Assembly: GCF_963678635.1 (NCBI RefSeq)
Contig: NC_087063.1
Location: forward strand, 50,727,220 to 50,791,219
Direction: 5' to 3'
From: Symsagittifera roscoffensis
Taxonomy: Eukaryota > Xenacoelomorpha > Acoela > Convolutidae
Length of the DNA stretch: 64,000 bases
Under the pieces are notes generated by a model. That model worked only from the letters and a program-made list of their open reading frames with translations, was not told the origin of the DNA and ran no database searches. Shown here piece after piece: positions 34,586-44,782 of the stretch (within the stretch, counting starts at the first letter, position 1; the number at the start of each line of letters is the position of its first letter). Made by a program: the position numbers and the translations under genes.

Positions 34586-36750
34586 AAATCACCCATTCCC
34601 GACCAAACCCGGAACAGCCTGCGAATATTTTAATCACCCGCAACACACTAACACAAAAAATTTTCTTGCACTCACCTTACCCTCATTTCCACAATATGCG
34701 TTAAACACACCTAACGATACTAATGACACACGTAGTTTTGTAGATGAACATGTTTTAATGCTAACACTTCATTGGACAGCTTATTATCATTTTACTAACC
34801 CCTTTTGCCTACAACTAACTAATACTCATGGCGATATAGAGAGAAACAAAAACATGTTATATAGACTCACCACAACACTAACACCTCGACAATTTACTTA
34901 CATAGGATATAAAAAAATACTAAAAACACTCACTGCACCCCGAGCTAACGAGTATGCAATAGAATACTACAATCATAATATCATCCGACCTAATCAAGAC
35001 CAATTTTTAGATGAAGACCGCTTCACTAACCCGCAACTAACAGAAAAATTTTTCATCAAAACATCATACGTATTCACACTTAATATTTTTGATAGAAAGT
35101 ATGATCACATCATTTCAGAATCACTAGCCGATATTCAAGCTTACGAAAGTTTCCACGACAAATTTCAGTTATTTTCACTAACCTTTCACTTCCTTTCACC
35201 ACATGAACGCGATTTGCACTGTTCCCACGATATTATGTTACGTACTAAACAAACCCACACATATACATACTATCGATTTATACAAAATCATTTTGATTTG
35301 AACACCCCATCAAGACAACCTCACCATCGTTTTCAGTTCCTTAAATCAAAGTACACGTCACCATTTTTCCTTAATTTTACAAACTGTAAAAAAGATACTA
35401 ACTTCCACGGCATCCTCCGCAATTATGACCCAGTTAACCAAATGTATATATTTTGTCCCATTACGAAGACCCTCAATGCAGAAGAATCCAGGCCCTTCCT
35501 TATCCCGCATGAATTCATCCAGCCTATTGAAATACCTATTTTAGAATTCATTCACAATACTAAATATAATCATAAAAAATATAACCTCATTCAAAACACA
35601 CCTTACGAGTTTGCAGTAGGCACCGAAGAACTAAAAACCATTAAAGCACTTCAATTGCTTTGGCCACTGCTACAAACTAAAAACATCATACGCATACTAG
35701 TAAAATTACTAACAACATCAGATATGATATACGACATCTTCCCCCACGGATTTTTCCCAGAAGATTAAGGTAGGTATAATTTGAAATATTCTTAACTAAT
35801 AAATTTCAATTAGTACTAACCATTTTTTATCAATGTTTGATTTATATTTCTAGCCTTCACACCACGATCACCTACAAAACAGAAAAGAAAAAGAAAAATA
35901 CAACTTGTTAAATTATCTAAAATTCATTAAATTCTTGCACTAAATAATGTAGTAAAATTCATACCAAATGTAGTAATTTGATTTATAAATTATTTCCCCG
36001 TGAAGTAGTAAAATTAAATACAATGAAAACTTATAATTTTAAAATTTCCCCAAAACGCAGTAAAATTCAAATTCTATGCAATAAATTGATAAAATGAGCA
36101 AGCAGTACTAACCTTTTCAATATTTTCATTCAATCGCAGAAGAATTGTATCCACACTCGCACAGCTCGCCCACGAAGAATTGTTTAAATAATGATTTTAA
36201 GTTTCAAGTTTTCACACTCAACAACTCTAACAAACGATAACAAGTTTCCAACTTTCCTTTAACCCGGTTGGAAAGGAATTATATACTAAACCAAACTAAC
36301 CAACGCAGCTTACTAAACACCACAAAGCATAAAATAACAGCATGACTAAGAAAAGAAAACTAACGGTACCCAAACCGGATTAATCCAGTTCAAAACTGGA
36401 TAATTTATTCTTTTGAAGACTATTATAAAGTCTAAAAAAGAAATATTAAAACACAAAAAAGTCGCAAGACAAACCCATACCAAAAACAATTTGATTTTTG
36501 AAAAAAGGACACAACCAAAGTAACATGAGAAAGACCAACATAAACCCAACATAAAACGTTATCACAAAACAGGACCTCTCAAAGAAGCAGCATGCAATCA
36601 TACTGCCACTCCTGGCCTAACCCACCAGAGAGGACGTCCTGAGCATGCTCTATAGCCGGCCTAACCCACCGCGCTACATCCACACTTTGTGACCACACTT
36701 CTATTTTTAATAAGAGGTACTCAAGGGTGAGTAACTCTTCAAAATAACCG
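34586..36750 (+). repeat. Internal tandem duplication of element 1, unit 2
   Basis: Exact continuation of unit 1, starting AAATCACCC in the middle of ORF5 codons and ending AATAACCG. The junction has only a two-base overlap. It contains the in-frame version of the ORF5 3' end. Confidence 0.92.
34590..35768 (+). CDS. ORF5 C-terminal domain of element 1, duplicate copy, in frame
   Basis: This is the second copy of the conserved ORF5 domain, open through to TAA at 35766-35768 but without the N-terminal half; the first Met is at 34758. It is about 85% identical to the element 2 protein over about 336 residues. Across a 126-base stretch (33295-33410 region against 56155-56275) about 16 of 17 base changes are silent. 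That is strong evidence that the domain was selected as protein. Function is unknown. Confidence 0.6.
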   Translation, partial: HPFPTKPGTACEYFNHPQHTNTKNFLALTLPSFPQYALNTPNDTNDTRSFVDEHVLMLTLHWTAYYHFTNPFCLQLTNTHGDIERNKNMLYRLTTTLTPRQFTYIGYKKILKTLTAPRANEYAIEYYNHNIIRPNQDQFLDEDRFTNPQLTEKFFIKTSYVFTLNIFDRKYDHIISESLADIQAYESFHDKFQLFSLTFHFLSPHERDLHCSHDIMLRTKQTHTYTYYRFIQNHFDLNTPSRQPHHRFQFLKSKYTSPFFLNFTNCKKDTNFHGILRNYDPVNQMYIFCPITKTLNAEESRPFLIPHEFIQPIEIPILEFIHNTKYNHKKYNLIQNTPYEFAVGTEELKTIKALQLLWPLLQTKNIIRILVKLLTTSDMIYDIFPHGFFPED

Positions 36751-37368
36751 AACTAAAACAAAACGCTTTTGTGAAAACAACTAATTAAATTCATGATTAA
36801 AAAACGGAACTAACTAAATTTTATAAAATGTAAATTATACGTTGCAGTATATAGATCATACAGCACAACAAAGACGAACATCCAAAGACTAGATGATCCC
36901 ATCATACTCGCACAAAGAATGGCAAAACACAACCGACATGCCGTCCACAATCACGACTCAAAGGATTTAGAGTACGACTTGACTTCGCAGAGAAGGACTT
37001 CATTGAACTAGACCAATGACCATCTCGATGTGTAAAGTATACGTACAGATCCGATTTACCAGGCATCCCTTCCACACACGATCTTCACGCCATTCCTAGA
37101 CGAGGTTGCACACAAAACAAGTTCTCTACATAATATAGAAAAACCCGTCATAGCAAACCATCTTGAAATCAGATTGCTTTCATTGGGGATCACAGTCGTT
37201 GTCGAATGACGACATAATAAGTTCCTGTCCATAATTCCAGCGTCCTGAAACTTCTTTAACCAAGATGAACCGGACAAGAAAATGATGTTCATCAAATACA
37301 AACGTTCATCATCCATCCTTCAAATTGCAGAAAGATAATTCTAAAAAACTCTGTAAAACCCGGATGGG
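36751..37368. other. Noncoding region before 3' LTR of element 1
   Basis: No gene. It matches element 2 at about 57465-58062. The last bases before the LTR are CGGATGGG, a weak polypurine-tract candidate shared by both elements. Confidence 0.5.
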
Positions 37369-37779
37369 TGGAACCTGATTTAAACTACCTCTTACTATTC
37401 GATAATTTAGATATTTTACCACTGTAAAGTATTTAATATTAACCAATCATAATCCATCCAACTAACAACCAACTTATTTGTAAGTGCTGAAATTACTCGT
37501 AATTTCAGCACCAGAGAGACTTGAATTTAACTTAGAAATTAGTTGCCTCTCCAAGAGAACTTCTTCAGTCGTAATAAGCCAGTATACTCTGGATCTATTA
37601 AGCCTAGCAGAGACTAGTTAAACACCCTGAGACTAGTAGATATAAGAGTAAGACTAGGATCGGTATTAGACTGAGAAGTTGCACGAATCTATCCGGCCGA
37701 AAATAAGATAGCGTGACGAGCAGACGGTGTACCCTATCCGAAATTACTCTATGAGTTAACTACCATACACATTAACTCA
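37369..37779 (+). repeat. 3' LTR of element 1
   Basis: 411 bp from TG to CA, followed by CTTA, which repeats the four bases before the 5' LTR. About 15 mismatches to the 5' LTR. Confidence 0.95.
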
Positions 37780-39965
37780 CTTAGTCTATGGAAAAATGCT
37801 GGTCATACAAATTTCATACATTTTTGCAAAATGAGTTTAATCGAATTTCAAAGGTATTTTATAGTTGTTTTGGTATCGAAATTGGTGTCTCTTCATAAAA
37901 AAAGGAAAAAAAATGGTATGAAAAAAATGCTAATCATACAATTTCCATATATGGAAATTGTATGATCAGCATTTTAATACAAAATTTTTGTGAAAAAAAA
38001 AGCTTTGAACAATCATTTCAACTGCTGGCAAAACATTTAAGCGTTTTTTGGGCTGCTACAACTGAAAACTTTGACTTTTCTTTATTTTTGTTTTCTGAAA
38101 AAAAAAACACTAGTCATACAATTTCCACATATGGAAATTGTATGACTAGCATTTTTTGATGGCGATGACAAAAAATTTTCAAAGTATTTTTGAAATTGCC
38201 CCCAAAATTTTTTTTTGTTTTTTTTTTTCAATCGCAAACTGATTTTCGTATTCAAACAAACATTTTTTGAAAAAAAAAATTTGGATGCACAATCTAATTT
38301 TTTGTGTGTATAACGTAGTCCTTGACATCCCGGGTTGACCTCCATAGACCGAAAATGCTAATCATACAATTTCATACACTTAGTCTATGGAAAAATGCTA
38401 GTCATACAAATTTCATACATTTTTGCAAAATGAGTTTAATCGAATTTCAAAGGTTTTTTATAGTTGTTTTGGTGTCGAAATTGGTATCTCTTCATTAAAA
38501 AAAGGAAAAAAAATAGTATGAAAAAAAAATGCTAACCATACAATTTCCGTATATGGAAATTGTATGATTACAATTTTTTAAAAAAAGTTTTTTGTGAAAA
38601 AAAAAGCTTTGAACAATCAATTCAACTGCTGGCAAAACATTTAAGCTTTTTTTGGGCTGCTACGACTGATAACTTTGACTTTTTTAGTTTTGTTTTCTGA
38701 AAAAAAAACTAGTCATGCAATTTCCATATATGGAAATTGTATGACAAGCTTTTTTTTGATGGCGACGACAAAAATTTTTCAAAGTATTTTTCAAATTGCC
38801 CCCAAAAATTTTTTGTGTTTTTTTTTCCAACCGCAAATTGATTTTCGTATTCAAGCAAACATGCATGCAAAATTTAATTTTTTGTGTGTATAACGTAGTC
38901 CTAGATATACTAATATTGGATTTTTTTTTCCTTTTCTCTTCATAACTTTTTTTCAAAAACGCTTAAAACTCCTCTTTCTTTTGTATGACATGTTTTTGTA
39001 TGCCTTGATCAATGTTTGGTAAATTAAAAACTCAAATTTTACAAATAATCATCTTTGATTTTTATTGCCAAAATTTAAAAGTTCATTACTTTCGTTATAT
39101 TATTTGTCTGAGACAGAAGTAACACATATCAGGCTGTTTCCAATGCATTTTTAATGCGAGGCGGCCAAACCGTTGGTTACTACGTTCGAGTAATCAAGGT
39201 TTATGTCATTTGTGTTCGGTTACGAAAACAACCAAAAAGTTTTGAGAAATTAAATTATAAAAAATCAATATTTTTGGTTTATGGAAAAATGCTAGTCATA
39301 CAATTTCCATATATGAAAAAAATACTAATCATAGACCTTTCATGCAATTTTCTGTACGTATGGATTTGTATGGAAAGTGTATGACTAGCATTTTTCCATA
39401 TTTGGAAATTGTATGACTAGTATTTTTGGTCATCCCGGGATACTAATATTGGATTTTTTTTCCTTTTCTCTTCATAACTTTTTTCAAAAACGCTTACAAC
39501 TCCTCTTTATTTGGTATGACATGTTTTTGTATGCCTTGATCAATGTCTGGTAATTCGAAAGTTCAAATTTTAGAAAGAATCATCTTTGAAAATTATTGCC
39601 AAAATTTAAAAGTTCATTACTTTTCTTATATTGTTTGTGTGAGACAGAAGTAACAAATATCAGGCTGTTTCCCATGCATTTTTAATGCGAGACGGCCAAA
39701 CTTTTGGTTACTACGTTTGAGTAATCAAGGTTTATGTCATTTGTGTTCGGTTACGAACACAACCAAAAAAATTTTGAGAAATTAAAATGTAAAAAAAACA
39801 AATTTTGGCTTATCGAAAAATGCTAGTCATACAATTTCCATATATGAAAAAATACTAATCATAGACCTTTCATGCAATTTTCTGTACGTATGGAATTGCA
39901 TGGAAAGTGTATGACTAGCATTTTTCCATAAATGGAAATTGTATGACTAGTATTTTTGGTCATCC
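37780..39965. repeat. Palindrome-rich repeat array I
   Basis: It is made of related subunits separated by CATCCCGGG boundaries (about 38326, 39423, 39962). Each subunit contains several copies of the palindrome half CATACAATTTCCATA and phrases such as ATGCTAGTCATAC and GACTAGCATTTTT. Open frames inside are simple-sequence artefacts. Arrays II and III are near-copies. It continues the repeat that element 1 interrupted. Confidence 0.9.
37935..37964. repeat. 30-bp perfect palindrome centred on CCATATATGG
   Basis: The half-site CATACAATTTCCATA is followed by its exact reverse complement. The core CCATATATGG fits the CArG-box consensus bound by SRF/MADS proteins. Related full or near-full palindromes lie near 38117, 38539, 38716, 42037, 42219, 45182 and 45360. 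Confidence 0.8.
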
Positions 39966-40145
39966 CGGGTTATAATCCATTGTAATTGATTATAATCCAT
40001 TTCATTTTTAGAACTAAATTCTATTATTTTTTTGCAAAAATTTGCAAATTTTGCGAGAAGTTTGCAGATTTTTTGCCCTGTCTTTTATTAAATGCCGCCA
40101 TGTCTCAACTTCGTCCCCTCGCCCCCCTCAAGCTTTCTTACCCCC
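39966..40145. repeat. Spacer preceding LTR in block I
   Basis: It begins TTATAATCCATTG after CCCGGG (a TAATCGATT-family piece) and ends CTTACCCCC at the LTR. The same spacer precedes element 2 (46613-46789), which shows one insertion was copied. A short open frame at 39986-40174 crosses into the LTR and is not a gene. Confidence 0.8.
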
Positions 40146-40556
40146 TGAAACCTGATCTAAACTACATTTTATGATTGGATAAATTAGATATTTTACCACT
40201 GTAAAGTATTTAATATTAACCAATCATGATCCATCTAACTAACAACCCACTTATTTGTAAGTGCTGAAATTACTTGTAATTTCAGCACCAGAGAGATTTG
40301 AATTTAACTTAGAAATTAGTTGCCTCTCCAAGAGAACTTCAGCAGCCGCAATAAACCAGTATACCCTAGATCTATTGAGCCTAGCAGAGACTAGTTAAAC
40401 AACCTGAGACTAGAATAGTATAAGAGTAAGATTAGGATCGGTATTAGACTAAGAAGTTGCACGAATCTATCCGGCCGAAAATAAGATAGCGTGACGAGCA
40501 GACGGTGTACCCTATCCGAAATTACTCTATGAGTTAAGACCATCGGTTATAACTCA
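40146..40556 (+). repeat. LTR in block I (copy of element 2 5' LTR)
   Basis: 411 bp, differing from the element 2 LTR at only a few sites (TGAAACC for TGGAACC; TTAGAAATTAG for TTAGACATTAG; TAGGATCGG for TAGTATCGG). It is preceded by the same CCCCC flank. No 3' LTR belongs to it. Confidence 0.92.
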
Positions 40557-41637
40557 TCTGGTGCGACCACAAGTCTCGAACAAGACCTTAATAGCTTAGA
40601 ATTAACCAAAAATAGATTAGAATTTAGACAAAACATTTTTAAAATGTTACACGACGATAATTTAATCGAAATGTCTTTACGACTCAATAGATCAAAGCCA
40701 ATATTCCGAACGATAATAGAACTACCCGGAATTGGAAGAAGACCTCGAACCAGAGACGACATACGACAAAGTAGAAACTTACCTAATAGTTATATGATAG
40801 TACGGCAAAAGCCAACACAAACTTTTATATTTAGAATCTTATTAGCAATGAATTTCGTTTTTCATTTGCAAACTTAAATCTTGAAGTCAATCTTCATGAT
40901 CATTTCAGGCGCTAAACAAAAATATTAATATACAATAACGATTGATAAAAAGATCTCAGATCGTTTTCCTAAAATTCTGCAGTATTCTATAAAACATGTT
41001 TGGAAAATATTTATTGAAAATCAAAACAAAAATTAGTAGCATGACAATAAACTGTTAGTAATCATAAATTCATCAGTTGTCCCAGCTTCATCACCTAAAA
41101 CATAACAGCAATCATAAGCTCACTAATATCATTAAAACACTAAATCTTTTTCTTAAACAAATTTAAACCATTTTAAACTTAAATTCACTTAATTTTAAAA
41201 TCAGATCATCAAGGCTTATCCTTGGATCTTAATTAATTTTCTATTTAGTTAAATTTAAAACTTGATCATCAAGGCCTATCCTTGGATCAAAAAGAACAAT
41301 TTTGTTCTCCCCCACCCACTTAGCTAGTGTCTAACGACCTCAAACGTCGATTCACTATCCAACCCTTTCAAAAAACCCAAGACTAATAGAAATGTTTGAA
41401 CAAAACTAATCATTCAAATTAGGATAAACAGTGAAGAACTTCGGTTATTCATCCTTCACTTGAACCCTCCTCTTACCAGACCCAGGATAAATCTTAGACT
41501 TAGTAAGTTTAAAATAGTATCTAACGAACTACTCGCGTTCTAATTATACCTGAACCTTGTGGATCGATTTACTATTCTCCAACCCTTGAACACAATCACT
41601 ACCCCTAAGTAAGATTAAGTAAGTTAAAAGTAAGATT
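40557..41637 (+). repeat. Truncated element leader in block I
   Basis: It contains the primer-binding site (TGG at about 40559), the leader ORF, the paired hairpins and the GTAAGT sites. It is then cut and joined to array sequence at about 41637. No gag follows. Confidence 0.88.
40644..40877 (+). CDS. Leader ORF (77 codons), block I copy
   Basis: It starts with ATG and encodes the same arginine-rich frame as 47288-47521, with one visible residue change near the end (NFVFHLQT for NFDFHLQT). It sits in an orphan leader, so any translation would be detached from the element. Confidence 0.4.
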   Translation: MLHDDNLIEMSLRLNRSKPIFRTIIELPGIGRRPRTRDDIRQSRNLPNSYMIVRQKPTQTFIFRILLAMNFVFHLQT

Positions 41638-43470
41638 AATTGTATGACTAGCATTTTTTGATGGCGACGACAAAAAATTTTCAAAGTATTTTTGAAATTG
41701 CCCCCAAAATTTTTTTTTGTTTTTTTTTTCAATCGCAAACTGATTTTCGTATTCAAACAAACATTTTTTGAAAAAAAAAATTTGGATGCACAATCTAATT
41801 TTTTGTGTGTATAACGTAGTCCTTGACATCCCGGGTTGACCTCCATAGACCGAAAATGCTAATCATACAATTTCATACACTTAGTCTATGGAAAAATGCT
41901 AGTCATACAAATTTCATACATTTTTGCAAAATGAGTTTAATCGAATTTCAAAGGTTTTTTATAGTTGTTTTGGTGTCGAAATTGGTATCTCTTCATTAAA
42001 AAAAGGAAAAAAAATAGTATGAAAAAAAATGCTAACCATACAATTTCCGTATATGGAAATTGTATGATTACAATTTTTTAAAAAAGTTTTTTGTGAAAAA
42101 AAAAGCTTTGAACAATCAATTCAACTGCTGGCAAAACATTTAAGCTTTTTTTGGGCTGCTACGACTGAAAACTTTGACTTTTTTAGTTTTGTTTTCTGAA
42201 AAAAAAAACTAGTCATGCAATTTCCATATATGGAAATTGTATGACAAGCTTTTTTTTGATGGCGACGACAAAAATTTTTCAAAGTATTTTTCAAATTGCC
42301 CCCAAAAATTTTTTGTGTTTTTTTTTCCAATCGCAAATTGATTTTCGTATTCAAGCAAACATGCATGCAAAATTTAATTTTTTGTGTGTATAACGTAGTC
42401 CTAGATATACTAATTTTGGATTTTTTTTTCCTTTTCTCTTCATAACATTTTTCAAAAACGCTTAAAACTCCTCTTTCTTTTGTATGACATGTTTTTGTAT
42501 GCCTTGATCAATGTTTGGTAAATTAAAAACTCAAATTTTACAAATAATTATCTTTGATTTTTATTGCCAAAATTTAAAAGTTCATTACTTTCGTTATATT
42601 ATTTGTCTGAGACAGAAGTAACACATATCAGGCTGTTTCCAATGCATTTTTAATGCGAGGCGGCCAAACCGTTGGTTACTACGTTCGAGTAATCAAGGTT
42701 TATGTCATTTGTGTTCGGTTACGAAAACACTCAAAAAGTTTTGAGAAATTAAATTATAAAAAATCAATATTTTTGGTTTATGGAAAAATGCTAGTCATAC
42801 AATTTCCATATATGAAAAAAATACTAATCATAGACCTTTCATGCAATTTTCTGTACGTATGGATTTGTATGGAAAGTGTATGACTAGCATTTTTCCATAT
42901 TTGGAAATTGTATGACTAGTATTTTTGGTCATCCCGGGATACTAATATTGGATTTTTTTTCCTTTTCTCTTCATAACTTTTTTCAAAAACGCTTACAACT
43001 CCTCTTTATTTGGTATGACATGTTTTTGTATGCCTTGATCAATGTCTGGTAATTTGAAAGTTCAAATTTTAGAAAGAATCATCTTTGAAAATTATTGCCA
43101 AAATTTAAAAGTTCATTACTTTTCTTATATTGTTTGTGTGAGACAGAAGTAACAAATATCAGGCTGTTTCCAATGCATTGTTAATGCGAGAGAGCCAAAC
43201 CGTTGGTTACTACGTTTGAGTAATCAAGGTTTATGTCATTTGTGTTCGGTTACGAACACAACCAAAAAAATTTTGAGAAATTAAAATGTAAAAAAAAACA
43301 AATTTTGGCTTATCGAAAAATGCTAGTCATACAATTTCCATATATGAAAAAATACTAATCATAGACCTTTCATGCAATTTTCTGTACGTATGGAATTGCA
43401 TGGAAAGTGTATGACTAGCATTTTTCCATATATGGAAATTGTATGACTAGTATTTTTGGTCATCCCGGGC

Positions 43471-43711
43471 GCTTGGTAATAGACAGAGTAAAAGATTGAA
43501 TTGAGAATTGGTTAAGTTAAATAGGTCTCATTCAAAAGATTCATGACCAGCGTCAGCTGTTCCAAAATCCGTTGCGCTTTTGGCAGGTATTAATAATAAA
43601 CGTAAGCGTAGTTAATAAACTCAAAGATTAAAAGGTCGCACGATGATATCCCTTTTGACACAAAGCATATAGAAAACTGGTAAAACTTTTGATGAGAGCC
43701 TTAAAGAGTTA
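43471..43711. other. Unique 241-bp segment replacing an LTR in block II
   Basis: It starts CGCTTGGTAATAGACAG after CCCGGG and ends GAGAGCCTTAAAGAGTT before leader sequence resumes. No similar sequence was noticed elsewhere in the window, and no gene is visible. Confidence 0.7.
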
Positions 43712-43788
43712 CCACAAGTCTCGAACAAGACCTTAATAGCTTAGAATTAACCAAAAATAGATTAGAATTTAGACAAAACATTTTTAAA

Positions 43789-44022
43789 ATGTTACACGAC
43801 GATAATTTAATCGAAATGTCTTTACGACTCAATAGATCAAAGCCAATATTCCGAACGATAATAGAACTACCCGGAATTGGAAGAAGACCTCGAACCAGAG
43901 ACGACATACGACAAAGTAGAAACTTACCTAATAGTTATATGATAGTACGGCAAAAGCCAACACAAACTTTTATATTTAGAATCTTATTAGCAATGAATTT
44001 CGATTTTCATTTGCAAACTTAA
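43789..44022 (+). CDS. Leader ORF (77 codons), block II copy
   Basis: The predicted protein is identical to the element 2 leader ORF. The LTR and primer-binding site upstream are missing in this block, so it has no obvious promoter. Confidence 0.38.
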   Translation: MLHDDNLIEMSLRLNRSKPIFRTIIELPGIGRRPRTRDDIRQSRNLPNSYMIVRQKPTQTFIFRILLAMNFDFHLQT

Positions 44023-44782
44023 ATCTTGAAGTCAATCATCATGATCATTTCAGGCGCTAAACAAAAATATTAATATACAATAACGATTGATAAAAAGATC
44101 TCAGATCGTTTTCCTAAAATTCTGCAGTATTCTATAAAACATGTTTGGAAAATATTTATTGAAAATCAAAACAAAAATTAGTAGCATGACAATAAACTGT
44201 TAGTAATCATAAAATCATCAGTTGTCCCAGCTTCATCACCTAAAACATAACAGCAATCATAAGCTCACTAATATCATTAAAACACTAAATCTTTTTCTTA
44301 AACAAATTTAAACCATTTTAAACTTAAATTCACTTAATTTTAAAATCAGATCATCAAGGCTTATCCTTGGATCTTAATTAATTTTCTATTTAGTTAAATT
44401 TAAAACTTGATCATCAAGGCCTATCCTTGGATCAAAAAGAACAATTTTGTTCTCCCCCACCCACTTAGCTAGTGTCTAACGACCTCAAACGTCGATTCAC
44501 TATCCAACCCTTTCAAAAAACCCAAGACTAATAGAAATGTTTGAACAAAACTAATCATTCAAATTAGGATAAACAGTGAAGAACTTCGGTTATTCATCCT
44601 TCACTTGAACCCTCCTCTTACCAGACCCAGGATAAATCTTAGACTTAGTAAGTTTAAAATAGTATCTAACGAACTACTCGCGTTCTAATTATACCTGAAC
44701 CTTGTGGATCGATTTACTATTCTCCAACCCTTGAACACAATCACTACCCCTAAGTAAGATTAAGTAAGTTAACAGTAAGATT

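Larger units (their letters stand above)
16531..37779 (+). mobile_element. Element 1: giant Ty3/gypsy-like LTR element with env-like and accessory ORFs
   Basis: Two 411-bp LTRs (16531-16941 and 37369-37779) begin TG and end CA and are flanked by the 4-bp duplication CTTA. Between them lie, in order, PBS, leader ORF, ORF0, gag, protease, RT, RNase H, integrase, small hydrophobic ORFs, ORF3, an env-like frame, ORF5 (partly duplicated) and a noncoding 3' region. The YLDD box and the HHCC and D,D,E integrase place it in Ty3/gypsy. The LTRs differ at about 15 sites, so the insertion is old. Length is 21,249 bp, or 19,084 bp without the internal duplication, well above common gypsy elements. Confidence 0.92.
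38135..41637. repeat. Triplicated block I (array, spacer, LTR, truncated leader)
   Basis: It begins AATTGTATGACTAGC in the array and ends in an element leader cut shortly after AAGTAAGTTAA. Blocks II (41638) and III (44783) start at the same array base. Block III runs on into the complete element 2, so blocks I and II are tandem copies of the 5' junction of element 2. Confidence 0.85.
41638..44782. repeat. Triplicated block II (array, replaced segment, truncated leader)
   Basis: It repeats block I except that spacer, LTR and the first part of the leader are replaced by 241 unrelated bases (43471-43711). The array part (41638-43470) is nearly identical to array I. The leader break at the right end is the same as in block I. 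Confidence 0.85.

Noticed and set aside
40146-40556. Independent solo LTR or a third insertion
   Set aside because: It shares the same upstream spacer and CCCCC flank as element 2 and is followed by leader sequence, so it is a duplicated junction.
40547-40762. Minus-strand 71-codon frame overlapping the leader ORF (also at 47191, 43701, 16911)
   Set aside because: It is the complement of the plus-strand leader ORF and crosses the LTR end; silent-site bias supports the plus frame.
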